From Macrobrachium rosenbergii (Eukaryota; Arthropoda; Malacostraca; Decapoda; Palaemonidae), in assembly GCF_040412425.1 (NCBI RefSeq), contig NC_089782.1, positions 22,185,622-22,249,621 on the forward strand: a stretch of 64,000 nt of DNA, given 5' to 3'. The position numbers and the translations under genes were made by a program. The notes beneath the pieces were generated by a model. That model had not been told where the DNA came from and did not search any database. It saw nothing but the letters and a program-made list of their open reading frames with translations. Shown here one piece after another: positions 13,154-25,443 of the stretch. The stretch's first letter is position 1; each line of letters opens with the position of its first letter.

Positions 13154-13860
13154 CCTGTTTATGTATGGCACTAGACATTACTCGTGGGAGCTAGGATACG
13201 TGATTTTAGGATATTATTTACTCCGAGATTTCATGACTGGTCCACTGAAGCTTTTTCGTAGCCTTTGTCTTATACACTGAACATATGAATTAATCCTGCA
13301 TGTTCACAGCATTTCCACTGTTAGGAATTAGGCTTACCAATGAAGGTGGATTTTCCGATCCGATCGTCACTTGTGTCGTAGGTCGTCGTTCTCGAATATT
13401 TTCGTAGGCATGAGGATGTAAAATATGCGTATAGTCGTATACACACAGTTCTAAGTATTTCTTGTATTTATAGAACAGTTAGGATTTTTTTATTATCTTT
13501 TTTATTATCACGTGACTTTTGCCATAATCGAGAATTAAGATGTTGCAGAAATATAATTTGAACCTTCATACCTTGCTGGTCCCAGGTCTCATTTTATATC
13601 TGGGTTAAGACTTTTTAAAATTGTTGTACCGGCTTTGTCTGACACAAACACATGATAAAATCCTCTCGTAATAGACGGAAACTAATGATAAATTTAGCAG
13701 CACATAACAGCAGATACTCTGGATATCACCCTGTTATTTTGTCTTGCACTCCGAGGAAATTCTTCCTCTCGTCTTTGATGTTATTAGGTTTCTCTAAAGA
13801 TAAATAAAAAAAAAGTTGTTATGCTGCTTTGGCCTGAAAGATATGAATGCCAGCGATGTC
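13152..13860. other. unique sequence, no gene seen
   Basis: AT-rich; no supported signal until the acceptor-like site at 13861. Confidence 0.5.
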
Positions 13861-13875
13861 TTGTTTTCTTTTCAG

Positions 13876-13959
13876 CTGCAGTTTGCTCAGATAGTGAAGC
13901 GAGATTGGCCGTTTTGTCTCAAGTTTCTTCGGGAGTGGAATATCCTCTCGATTTCCTAG
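13876..13959 (+). CDS. possible terminal exon (hypothetical)
   Basis: A strong acceptor-like string (TTGTTTTCTTTTCAG, 13861-13875) precedes 28 open codons ending in TAG at 13957. The translation, LQFAQIVKRDWPFCLKFLRE followed by WNILSIS, has the residue mix of a folded protein. A second frame through the same DNA stays open much longer (13821-14210, 129 codons, rich in Ser/Leu/Val), so frame choice is uncertain. More AGs follow closely (CTGCAG, GCTCAG). No homology was recognised. Confidence 0.15.
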   Translation: MQFAQIVKRDWPFCLKFLREWNILSIS

Positions 13960-15023
13960 TCTCCGAAAAACACCAGATTAGTTTTCGACAAACACAGATA
14001 GCTTCGAATTGTTTATTACACAGACGAATTCATTCCACTTCCGTTAATGATAATGCACTGTTTTTATATCCTGGTTTAGAATGCAACGGCAGCAGTTCGT
14101 GCCTAACCTTGGGAAAGGAAAGTTCAATTTTTCTTTCCCTCGCCGTCCGATCGTTGCTTACCCGCCCTCAGTCGGTTTTGAGTAATACGGTAGTGCTTTA
14201 CGAAATTTAATTTTCTTGCTTTACTGCTGCGTTAGTGTTACTTTTGTTAGTGGTGTTTTTATGAGTTGAGACTCAGTGTTACATTCCCTAAAGGATGTAA
14301 CTTATTTAAATGCTGCTGGTTGAACTGGAGAGATGCAACTGATTAATCATCTTGTATCGTATGTGCGTGAACCTTAGTTGCCCAGTGGAAAACCTGGCCA
14401 TTATGAATGCGGTTGTGTTTCCTTTGCAAAATATGAAACTTTCCTTGAAACTATTTACAATTGGGTATTTTCCTTTTCCATTTGCGAATGGAAGGAAACA
14501 CAAATCTACGGATCATCCCATCATTTTTCTTTTACTCTTCCACTTCCGGTGTTCACGTTGTAGTTCAGGTCCTGCCTGTTGACGATCAGACCTAAAATTA
14601 TGTTCAGTCATAAGACTTTTTCGTATATTAAGGTTAGCGACAGTTTTCTTACATTAAGGTTAGCGACCTTATTTTTTCGTCGTTCATTTGTTTTAAGATA
14701 AAACTGATAACCAAGAGTATTTAGTGCAGTGGTTATTGATAATGTATTCAACGGGCATATCTGTAGTTAGTGTATGCTTATGCCCTTGTTGATATGTATT
14801 TTCTGTTATCCACAAAGAAATATGTTATCTTCAGAACTTTTTATGTTCGAAAATGAATCATGTCACTTATACTATTCTATCCGAATGTTTATCTGATATC
14901 CGAAACCTGTAAGATTTGAAGCTTTCTTACTTTAAGGGAAAGCTTCTTCAGTGCGCTCATTCTCTCTCCTTACCCGATAAAACAGATAATATTCCCTTCT
15001 GGCAAAATGCAACACTATAACCT
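13960..15023. other. unique sequence, minor duplications
   Basis: ATTAAGGTTAGCGAC occurs twice near 14626 and 14655. Opposed frames at 14306-14582 have no support. Confidence 0.45.
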
Positions 15024-15240
15024 ATGGAAGCAATCTCCCATAATGACGGCGAAGTAGCAGTAGAAATAATTTCTCTTCTCGCTATCCTTAGATACTGTTC
15101 CCTTAGAACATGTTACGTACTAAATATGGAAGCCATCTTCCATATTGACCGCTTGGCAGAAGTAGTGGAAGTGATGTCTCCTCTGTTTGTCGTCGCAAGA
15201 AATCTTATCATTTCAATTGATCATGTGATTGGATACTTGT
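15024..15240 (+). repeat. 102-bp imperfect tandem duplication in an open frame
   Basis: Units begin at 15024 and 15126 (ATGGAAGC.ATCT.CCATA..GAC...GC). The period is 102 bp, or 34 codons. An ATG frame of 72 codons spans both copies, reading MEAISHNDGEVAVEIISLL then MEAIFHIDRLAEVVEVMSPL. No domain is recognised. It could be a non-coding duplication that keeps frame by chance. Confidence 0.5.
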
Positions 15241-15265
15241 AATATATGAGATTGCTCCTTCTCTT

Positions 15266-15451
15266 TTTTCTTCTTCTTCTTCTTCTTCCTCTTCCTCTTC
15301 TACTTCTTCTCCTTCTTCTCTTCCCTCAAGAATATCAATCTCCACTTGTTCCGATTTAATCTGCGGTAGTGCAGTTCAACTGACGCATTCAAGTACTCAA
15401 TCAGATTTATTGCATTATGCAAGGGAGATAGAAATGATGATGATGATGATG
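15266..15451 (+). repeat. (TTC)n/(TCC)n tract and (GAT)6
   Basis: Pyrimidine tract at 15266-15330 and ATGATG repeats at 15434-15451. Confidence 0.92.
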
Positions 15452-15855
15452 TTTAGAGGCTCTTTGTCGGTCTGTTGTGGATATTTATTTGTCGACCGTA
15501 ATGTCTGCGTGGCTGTTAAGGTGAATTGTATTCGTATGGCATATTTATTTACCGTAATATCGCCTGTATCTCTGTATTGACTTATATACACTAGTATCTA
15601 ACAGTTTATTTATATATTTAAATCTGTTCGTTTTCTCAGACTCTATCTATCTATCTTATCTATCATATGTCTACCGTAAAAGTGAATATTGTACTGCGAT
15701 GGAAAATATCCATGAAGATAATTTAGTAAATTCTGTATTTAAAAATCTTTGTTATCATATGACTTCGCGCGATTTAACAGAAGAATTTTAACTGTAAACT
15801 CACAAGTTTCCTAATACATTTGGGACTTTTGTGGCTGTATGGGGATATACTGCTT
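15452..15855. other. unique AT-rich sequence, no gene seen
   Basis: Contains a short (TATC)n at about 15645-15665 and two GTCGACCGTAATGTC/TTACCGTAATATC-like strings near 15492 and 15550. Confidence 0.45.
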
Positions 15856-15939
15856 GAGAGAGAGAGAGAGAGAGAGAGTATATGTGTGTGTAAAACCCCA
15901 GCAGAGTGATATTTTAATGAAAAAAGCCTACAGAGTTGC

Positions 15940-15998
<59 letters not shown>

Positions 15999-16226
15999 GG
16001 TGATTTATTTCCATTTTCCAGGTTAAGCACTTTTTAGGAATCTGGGAATTAAATAAGTTTTTTGTATCACTGTCTTGCCCACCAAGCAAGCAAATCCACA
16101 CGGGCGAGTTGTCCACGTGAAACCTACAGCCAAATGTCCCTTAAAGACATCGTTATTGGGCGGTTCATTGTTATCGTGAGACGCCCTGGAGAGATTCATT
16201 GGAGTAGAATCCATTTGAACTCGTGC

Positions 16227-16279
<53 letters not shown>
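15856..16279. repeat. (GA)n ... (CT)n ... (GA)n triplet of arrays
   Basis: GA at 15856-15878, CT at 15942-15998 and AG at 16229-16279. The CT array can pair with either GA array. Unique sequence lies between them. Confidence 0.95.
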
Positions 16280-16283
<4 letters not shown>

Positions 16284-17006
16284 TGTATTTTTGAATGATA
16301 TTAGCTTTAGAGTTTATGAAGTCATACCCTTGCCTTCTTCGACCCTTTTAGCTTGTCCAGAGCCACGACCTGTTAATGAGGTTCAGGGGAGAGTTCAGTG
16401 TCCAAATTCACCTAGGTAGGACGTCCTGTTCAAAGCAATGATCGACTGATCGAATCGTATCTATCTGTACTCTCATCCTTCACGAACCGACCGAGGACCA
16501 GAAATTCGCCTCAGTGGTCGATCTTAAAGAAACTCGGCTGCCTCCTTTTCAGCGCTTTCGTACCCTCACTCTGATCTGAAGTACTGAAGTCTACGAACTG
16601 TGCAACATGACAATGACACCGTTGCTGTACTCCGATGTTTAAAGCAGGATGCTGTCTTCTTTTCGTCTGTTTTTTTTTTTTTTGGTGATTTTGTCTTTGA
16701 TAGTATTTTTTTTTATTTGGTGTTTAGTTTTTCGTTGGAAAGTCAGAAATTCGGACTGGTATCCTGCATGGTTCATAAGCCAAAATTTTTGGGATGTTCA
16801 GTGTAGCATTATGTAATATCTTGCATAACAGTAATAGGCTATTAGGAAAGTTGATAAATTTCATTCAAGATCTCTTCCCAATAAGGGTCTCACACCTAGA
16901 CATTTCATTTCCTGGTTCTCACAAAATATAAGCTGACGTTAAAATTGCGTCTTTGTCACATAAGTAAACATTCTTTTGTTTGCGCAATAAAGAGTACACA
17001 CACACT
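16280..17006. other. unique sequence, no gene seen
   Basis: A 68-codon + frame (16600-16806) is Phe-rich because of T runs. No other signal. Confidence 0.5.
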
Positions 17007-17062
17007 TATATATGTATATGTATATGTATATGGTATATATAAATATATATATATATATATAT
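17007..17062 (+). repeat. short degenerate (AT)n
   Basis: TATGTATATG units, then a pure AT run of about 20 bp. Confidence 0.9.
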
Positions 17063-17170
17063 CTTTCATATACTTCACGATTTTTTTTACTGAAAACAGT
17101 GGTCACGTCTTAGTTATTTTATTAATATTTCCTTTGAAAAACTTACTTGTCTGTTGGTAATCATTTACAC

Positions 17171-17210
17171 TTTACCTTTGTGAAGAAATATTTACCTTTG
17201 TGAAGAAATA
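17171..17210 (+). repeat. perfect 20-bp tandem duplication
   Basis: TTTACCTTTGTGAAGAAATA is present twice head to tail without a mismatch, followed by a third partial variant (TTCACATCTTTG). Confidence 0.9.
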
Positions 17211-18044
17211 TTCACATCTTTGCCGAGGTAATAAGCACTATCAAGTCGGTCCTTGAAAATTCAGTAAAAAAGAAAAAAAGGAAATATAAATAAGGAATCT
17301 GTAGAACGGGCAAAGTAAATGACATTGCGAAGTGAAGAAAGACCGATTAAGTGAGAAAAGTTCAATAGAAGGATCTGAAAATACCGTTTGTCGAAATATC
17401 ATTAAACTTTATTATACTCCGTTTTATTATCTTTATTCTTTCTTGTGTCATATCCTGAAGAAAACCGTCAAGGACTCAGCATTGTACGAGAATACGGAAC
17501 TATTACTCAATGACACAACAGGAATTTCCTCTTCGGCTCCGTTAAAAAAAAAAACTCAATTTCTCTTTTTTATATATTTGCACTTTTCTATAACCCCTCA
17601 TTGATACTCGCAAATGTTTGCGCATTTTGCAGCGTTTTAAAAGTAGCCGTAATTGATTTCAACCATAACTTTTTTCCCAACCAGATTTCATTCATTGTCA
17701 TAATTATATACACATTCGCAGATTTTTTTTTATTACTCATGATTATTTTCAGCCAAATCTTTTCAACCTTGTTAATGATAATTACAAATGCATACTTGTT
17801 TTATGGTTGTCTTGATTTAACAACAAATTATTTCATCCGTATGTTTTTCGTCCCCACATTTAACAGTCGTCGGTTAATTTTTTTTTTCTGTTGTATGTTT
17901 TTTCTTGGCTGTACATTCCCTTCATATACTTTTTCCGGTGACTAGATACGCGCTGATGGAACGCAAATGTGGTTGCAATGAGTTTTTCAACCATTTTTGT
18001 CTCAGTAATCAGTATCAGATGTATTCATTTTCCGATCCTTTTGT
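17211..18044. other. T-rich unique sequence
   Basis: The words TTTCAACCATAAC, CCAAATCTTTTCAACC and TTCATCCGTATG hint that the minisatellite beginning at 18045 may extend upstream in more decayed form. There is no supported gene. Confidence 0.35.
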
Positions 18045-18600
18045 TATTGTGTTCAATTTCAAATCTGGATTTTGCTTACTACAGATGTCATGTCAGTTCA
18101 GTTTCAAATCGTTATCAACATTGTGTTTCAATTCGCGTTCTGTTTCAAATCAGGCTTTTATCTTTTTCAATAATGAGTTCAAATTCGCGTTCAGTTCCAC
18201 ATCCGCTTTTTATCTGCTGTCAGCCGTAGGCTGTGTTCAAATTCGCATTCAGTCTCAAATCCGGCTTTTATTGTTTTCAACACTGTGTTCAAATTTACGT
18301 TCAATTCCACATCCGGTTTTATCGGCGTGAACATTGCGTGTTTAAGTTCGTGTTCAGTTTCAACTACTGATTTTATCTGTTATCAACATTGTGTGGTCAA
18401 ATACGCGTTAAATTTCAAATCCGGTTTTTATCTGGTACCAGCATTAAGTGTGTTTCAACTTGTGTTCAATTCTAAATCCGGCTTTTATCTTTGTCACATC
18501 GCATCTGTTAATTTCCAAATTCATTCTATAATTTCTTTACCAACACTGTATCTGTCAGTTTTCAAATTCGTTTTACATCTCCGTTATCAACGCGATGTCC
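18045..18600 (+). repeat. degenerate ~54-bp minisatellite
   Basis: A core resembling TTCAAATCCGGCTTTTATCT recurs with anchors at 18146, 18198, 18256, 18308, 18361, 18416 and 18472, giving spacings of 52-58 bp, with weaker units before and after. Between cores the units share (G)TGTTCAA.TTCGCGTTCAG and TTATCAACATTG. There are about nine or ten copies in total. Open frames across it (17905-18620) are by-products of the repeat. Confidence 0.75.
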
Positions 18601-18997
18601 TGTCCGTAACTCGCAAATGAAGATTTTATTTACACGTTCAGCCTCAGACGCTGTCGCGGGAATTTTATTCCCTCGCCATTATTTATCTGTTGGTTTTCAT
18701 CTTCCATCAATTCGGCGGACTGTTACTCTGGGTACAAGATGCGGATGACTTGCGCTTCTCAAAGTGACGGAGAATGTTCGGCTGGAGGTAGTTTTCGTTA
18801 TTTCTTTTCAACTGATTTATTTTTTGTGTTTTTGCTTTTCGTTTTTGCGTATTATCTTTGGGGTCAGTCTTTGGTCTTAACTCGGGTGATTATGCACTGA
18901 TATTTGGGGTCATTCGGTGGGTATAGTTTCGATTCAATTCTTGTAGATGACGGTGTTGTTTGTTGTTGTGCTATATTCATATGCTGTTTTGAAGGAT
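18601..18997. other. unique sequence, no gene seen
   Basis: Mixed composition, with GGGGTCA strings at about 18860 and 18907. Nothing supported. Confidence 0.5.
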
Positions 18998-19140
<143 letters not shown>

Positions 19141-19678
19141 ACGTCGGATTATTTCAGTTCATGATCTTATAACTATTTCTGTATATTTTCTTATAATATT
19201 TCATATTTTTTTTAAAGTTCCTGTTTTATTCCATTTAACCTGCTCAGCATTTACTCTTTTACATGTTTAATCAACCCAAATACTTTTGCCCCGTTTTCCT
19301 GTCTGCAGTATTTTTCTCACTGCGATATATTTCTCACTCCTGCGACGCCAGGTCTTTTCTACACTCAATCAGCCTTTTCTTCTTCTGCACCTTTTCCTTA
19401 GCCTGGCACTTCAGTGGAACGGAGCAATTCTCGGAATTTAATGTTCAGATAACGGAAATTTAATTTGTTCTTCTTATTTCCTTATCTATGAATATTTTAC
19501 CGATTATTTTTTTAATGTGTGATTTGCTTTAAATACATCACCGGAAGAGTTCATGTTCTTCTTTTTTTTTTTTTTACCAAGGTACAAACGATCACTATAA
19601 GTAATCAGAAATATTCAAAATGATGCTAAAGACATATATATATATGTTATTTGTACAGTATTATAAATCTACAGTATA

Positions 19679-19683
<5 letters not shown>
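19141..19683. other. unique T-rich sequence, no gene seen
   Basis: Includes a T16 run near 19560. No supported coding. Confidence 0.5.
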
Positions 19684-19757
<74 letters not shown>

Positions 19758-19857
19758 TTATATATATACATACACACATACACTTCCCAGTCTGTTGAAG
19801 CAATTCGCATGCCCTCCAAACACCTTGCAGTAAAGAGAGAGAGAGAGAGAGAGAGAA
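19684..19857 (+). repeat. (AT)n-(GT)n compound and (GA)n
   Basis: AT at 19684-19739 joined to GT at 19740-19757, and GA at 19834-19857. Confidence 0.96.
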
Positions 19858-20074
19858 GAGACGGACTGTTGCATTTCAGTGGTTCGCCCCCTCGTGAAAA
19901 GTCCCGTGCAGAGCTCATCATTTTCGTCATGATTATCCCTTCGTACCTCGGCGCTATTTTCTTTTGCTTTATCATGGTCTTTTATGTCGAAACACTATTC
20001 TCCAGCGGTAGTAGCAGCGGTTGCACCTTACCCCCCCTTTCCCTCCCTTCCACCCCTTGCGAGCCTTCCCTGAT

Positions 20075-20294
20075 ACACACACACACTCACACACACACTC
20101 ACTCACTCACTCACTCATACAGCTTTCACCATCCGCCAACAACAAATCTCGCTGATTCATTATCATCATTATCAACAGTTTCTGCAGAAGTCTGTGACTT
20201 CGAGTTTTAACCCTCTGCTACACCTTCCATGTCCGCTTTATCACTTAGCTGGCTTCTTCTTCTTCTTCTTCTTCTTCTTCTTCTTCTTCTTTCT
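20075..20294 (+). repeat. (CA)n/(CTCA)n and (TTC)14
   Basis: CA repeats from 20075 pass into CTCA tetramers to 20118. A pure TTC array lies at 20253-20294. Confidence 0.94.
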
Positions 20295-20950
20295 TAACTC
20301 TCATGCTCCTTATAAGCCCGTTATTTCTTTCGTTTATTATATGTTCTTAACATTTTCCTCGGTTTATTATTTAATCTTTCATCGTTTACAGTTTCCAGAT
20401 TATACTTATTTTCGTCTCTTAGTTTTTTTATTAGATCACTCCATTCATGTTTTACTTCTCTATTAAATCAGCAGCCGTTGTATCACGTTGTATTATTGGA
20501 GTTGTATTAATAACTCAATATCCGGTGTATCACGCCTTTTCTGATATTTACCAATAACATAACACCTTTTGCATCAAATTCTGTTGGCTAATACTGACAC
20601 CGAAACGCAGCTTAGTGAAAGAAAATAGGTAAATAAAGATATATACTTATACATTTACCTTACTGCTTAGCGATCACTCCTCCCCCGTTGTACTGCCTTG
20701 TATTTTTACCTAGTATAATGCGCGAGTATCTATGACCACCAACCGCCTTTTAATCTGAGCGACTCTTCGTCGCTCGCCTTGCCTTCACCAGTCGTTCTAT
20801 TGTCGCCGTCTCCTCCGTTCTTAGTGATTTGTGATGATCTGCGCACTCGAGAGAAACCAATGTCATGCATGGCGTCAGGTAGTAAGGAGCAGTTGTTAGA
20901 GAATAAATGGAAAGAGAGATTGGAAAGAACAGGGGTAAGGGGCGGGGGAA
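20295..20950. other. unique sequence, no gene seen
   Basis: AT-rich; open frames end in the GGA array that follows. Confidence 0.5.
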
Positions 20951-20983
20951 GAGGAGGAGGAGGAGGAGGAGGAGGAGGAGGAG
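20951..20983 (+). repeat. (GGA)11 tract
   Basis: A pure GGA array; flanking DNA from about 20880 to 21300 is purine-biased (GGAAAG, GAAAT words). Confidence 0.95.
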
Positions 20984-21661
20984 ATAGGACAAAGGCGTCA
21001 AAGTGTTAAAGATATAATTGGGAAAGAGTAATTGGAAAGAACGGGTGGGGTTTGGACCAAAGAGGACGCTGAGTTGTGGAAAGATATGATGTGAAAATTG
21101 TTGATGCGATTAATTGATCAATGGCAAGATGATAAATAGGAATAAATAAGGAAATAATGTAATGGAAATGAGAAATTGAGAAAACAGGAAGATTGGAAGA
21201 ATTTATTATGCGAACGCTGTGAAAGGAATTTTTATAAAATAATGAAAGGGAGTGAATTAAGAACCAGAGGAAAATACAGACTTAAGGAAATGGCCTCACG
21301 CGAATAAAGTGGGGCTTAGAAAAATACGGTTGCTTGGAAAAATGTAAATAGAAGCACAATGCTTTCTTAAGGTAATATCCTAAAATACATACGTTAACAA
21401 AGTATATAAAAAAAAACAAATATCTCATAAAGGCTTTGGAATCTAAAAAAGCACGTAACGAAATTGTATATCTAATTAGACACTGTTGCAAAATAAACTA
21501 AATGTAACAATTAACAATAATAAGAATATATTCCCCATAAGAAGGTTGTAAAGCTTGTGGATACAAAATAAACTAACTGTTAACTCGTATAGATTTTATT
21601 ATTCATTTGGAAGTACCCAGGAAACAACAACAACAACAGTAGCAGCAATAATAATAGTAAT

Positions 21662-21663
<2 letters not shown>
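20984..21663. other. A-rich unique sequence, no gene seen
   Basis: Purine-biased at first, then AT-rich. GGAAAGA.TAATTGG and AAAATAAACTAA.TGTTAAC strings recur. A 69-codon minus frame is unsupported. Confidence 0.45.
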
Positions 21664-21704
<41 letters not shown>

Positions 21705-21709
21705 GTATA

Positions 21710-21785
<76 letters not shown>
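21664..21785 (+). repeat. (AT)n tract
   Basis: Two AT runs around AATATGTATATATATGTAT. Confidence 0.97.
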
Positions 21786-21786
<1 letters not shown>

Positions 21787-22086
21787 CTGTACTCTAACAA
21801 GAGCTCCATAGAGTATGCATAAACAAATGACGTATCAAATTGCAGTCAAGAATACCATATGAACAATAACAAGTCAACCAGAGAGTGTGGCATGTTGCAG
21901 CCGTGAACCGACTGTTTTGTAAATTGATGGTCTCTTGAACCTGTTTCTGCTGTTTATGATTTTCCAGACCTTTTTTTTTTTTTCATGTTTGTTGCACTTG
22001 ATCTCTCATTGCAAGCCCTGTGCTAATGCTTCACTGCGTCATGCAATGGCTTGCTTACGGGGTTGTTGCAGTTGTTTGTTGCTCAT

Positions 22087-22147
22087 TTTTTATGGTGTTG
22101 TTGATGTCGTTTGTGTTAAAAGCAACGCCAGTGGCAACTAGGGTAAT

Positions 22148-22215
<68 letters not shown>

Positions 22216-22280
22216 ATATATTATTTTTATGGTGTTGTTGATGTTTCATTTGTGTTAAATGCAACGCCAACAGCAACTAC

Positions 22281-22320
<40 letters not shown>
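22087..22320 (+). repeat. duplicated 55-bp unit, each copy followed by (AAT)n
   Basis: Copies at 22087-22140 and 22224-22279 share TTTTATGGTGTTGTTGATGT, TTTGTGTTAAA.GCAACGCCA and GCAACTA. Each is followed by an (AAT)n array (22149-22213 and 22281-22320). The period is about 138 bp, so the array and its flank were duplicated together. Confidence 0.8.
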
Positions 22321-23074
22321 GTTTTTATTTCTGTTTTTATTGCTTTTATCGTCATAATCATTAAGGCGTTGAATATCAAGACATATGTTTACGTTGAAAA
22401 GAACATCACATCCGTATTAGTAGTAGGAATAATGATAATAGTAATAATATTACAGAGTAAAGACATGATGACAACGTATGAGACAGAACCTGATAATGAA
22501 AATTGGACAGCTCATTTTCAGTCATAATAATAATAACTAATCATTAACGCGTTAGCAATTATCACAGATGTATCTTTTAAGATCAAATTTTCAGCTCTTA
22601 CTGCTATAGTTTGTTACTTTTATAACTCTTATTTTCTTATCTGTAGTATTTGATACTTCGCTCTTTTCGTTTTTATTCTCCTAATTTATTCAATGATGGT
22701 TATGGGATTTAGGGTCTGTGTTTGTGAACCGTCAATATTTTTCGTCGTATATATATGTTTCTTGACATTCAATCGTCTATTTTTCTCGGTTGTGTTGTGT
22801 GAACTTTTACCTGTTACAAAATATATCAGTACATCACTACTTGAATCCATTATCTCGTTCATTTTCATTACGCGTTCTGTTTTGGAGGCAAAGGCATTTT
22901 TTCCAATTTATAAATTGCATTTTGGGACCAAACGTTTTGGGCAATCAATAAAAAAGGCGCCGATTTTTCCCCTCTCCCGAATGCAACTTATCAAGTCGTG
23001 AAATTACTCTCGGTTCCTTTTTTTTGAATTCGGCTTTTCTCTTCATTACGTATTTTAAAAATGGCAAAATACAG
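22321..23074. other. unique AT-rich sequence, no gene seen
   Basis: Open frames at 22252-22527 and 22693-23001 are Ile/Val/Phe-rich and start in or near repeats. Confidence 0.45.
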
Positions 23075-23197
23075 TTTGACTTCGTCGACGACGACGACGC
23101 TGAGTACGTTTCATACTGGAAGGAGTACGTGAGCCAGCTCGAAACTCGCCGCCAACTCTTTCGATCTCGTGCATCCTTCATGGAAGGCAAATCTTGA
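23075..23197 (+). CDS. possible terminal exon (hypothetical)
   Basis: After AAAATACAG (to 23074) comes a frame of 40 codons ending in TGA at 23195. It reads FDFVDDDDAEYVSYWKEYVS, then QLETRRQLFRSRASFMEGKS: an acidic run from a short GAC repeat, then an aromatic and basic amphipathic stretch. The pyrimidine tract before the acceptor is poor and distant. The two other + frames are also open here because the segment is GC-rich, and one continues as 74 codons into a Glu-rich (GGA)n tail at 23418. A 210-codon minus-strand frame across the region is mostly a shadow of the GGA repeats. Confidence 0.13.
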   Translation, partial: FDFVDDDDAEYVSYWKEYVSQLETRRQLFRSRASFMEGKS

Positions 23198-23309
23198 ACG
23201 CGCCGATTGGTCGACAAGAGACTCTTTACCAATCCGAGGAAAGCTTTCGGTTGGCGCGATCCTGTTTTGATATGTTCCGCTCTTTGTGCGTCCAGGAGGA
23301 CCCAAGGTG

Positions 23310-23410
23310 GTATCTGAGGAGGAAGGAGGAGGAGGAGGAGGAGGAGGAAGTGCTGGAGGGAGAGGAGGTGGAAGAAGAGAGGAAGGTGGAGGAGGAGGAG
23401 GAGGAGAAGA
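23310..23410 (+). repeat. (GGA)n polypurine tract
   Basis: Two GGA-dense halves around GTGCTGGAGGGAGAGG. Source of the Glu-rich and Leu-rich frames nearby. Confidence 0.93.
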
Positions 23411-23922
23411 GAGGATGAGGCAAAACATTGTCGCCTCTCGTCTTTTGAAGGTCTCAAGAGTTTTAGAAATGGACTCTGTCGGGAAACACCTTTTTGGCCC
23501 GGGATAGGGAAAATTAGTTCCATGAACATGACTATTGTGCGGCGCGCCTCTTGTGGGTGAAGGCTGTTTGCTGCCATTGTCTCTCTCTCTCTTTTTGTGT
23601 ATGTGTTCGGGGAGGATAGGGGTTGGGTGAGGGAGGGTTAGGAGGAAAAGGTGGAAGTGGAGGAAGTTTAGAGATTCGAGATTGAGAATAATGGTTCAGT
23701 AACATTTTCTCAGTTCAGGGTAGCTCAATATAAGGTATAGAAATGCCTGACACAACCTATTTGTCGCTTTTGGCTTTCGGCAGCCTTCTGTTTCTTTTCT
23801 TTTTTATTCTGCGAATTTTCGTCCTTTGACTTCGTCCGTTTGGCCCGACTCTCGTCATAGCAGGTTAAGTGCTGGATGTTGGATTGCGGGATTTTCCTTT
23901 GCAGTGATGAAGCTATTTTGTT

Positions 23923-23923
<1 letters not shown>
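23411..23923. other. unique sequence, no gene seen
   Basis: G-rich patch at 23605-23670 (GGGGAGGATAGGGGTTGGGT). No coding support. Confidence 0.45.
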
Positions 23924-24327
<404 letters not shown>

Positions 24328-24731
24328 CAAAAATCCATGGGTTTAATTTATATGGTCTCATATAAGCATATAAAATAAAATGTTTGTGCGCACCACTTTG
24401 AGGTTATTGTAAAATATGACCTTTAGGTAGTTTTTGCATAACGGAAGTTGATGACTTTGCGTCGAAAATTAAACTTATCATCAGATTGCTCACTGTATTT
24501 CATATATAGTTTTATTACTTATTTCGTATTCGTTTGTTCATATTTTTTTATAAGTTCTCAGAGACAAGAATAGTTGATTGTATTTCTATAATAAACACTG
24601 AATAGGAATATGAACTTTCAAATTTTATTATTTTAGAATTCTCAAACTATTTAGTGAATTTTGCAAAGTTTAGAACTTAAAATATTTCTTATATTTTAGG
24701 CCCGTTTAATATACCTTTATATTTATAACAA
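24328..24731. other. AT-rich unique sequence, no gene seen
   Basis: No open frame or motif worth noting. Confidence 0.5.
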
Positions 24732-25000
<269 letters not shown>

Positions 25001-25050
25001 ATTTGGTGACTTAATATTTATTCATTTGAAAAATCACACATGTGTGCAAA

Positions 25051-25065
25051 TTTATATATATATGC

Positions 25066-25126
<61 letters not shown>

Positions 25127-25127
25127 A

Positions 25128-25167
<40 letters not shown>

Positions 25168-25211
25168 TATATAAATATATATATATGTGCATATATATAT
25201 ACATATATATT

Positions 25212-25280
<69 letters not shown>

Positions 25281-25368
25281 TATATTTATATATATATATA
25301 TATGTATGTATATATATACATGTATATATATATATATATACTATATATATGTGTATAAATATACATGT

Positions 25369-25442
<74 letters not shown>
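25051..25442 (+). repeat. 390-bp compound (AT)n region
   Basis: Five or more AT runs broken by AAAGAGAA, AAATATAT, GTGCATAT and CATGTA words. Confidence 0.97.

Positions 25443-25443
<1 letters not shown>

Noticed and set aside
22945..23577. 210-codon minus-strand frame, the longest in the window
   Set aside because: Its middle is Leu/Pro/Ser-rich because it reads the complement of (GGA)n at 23310-23410. No domain and no splice support.
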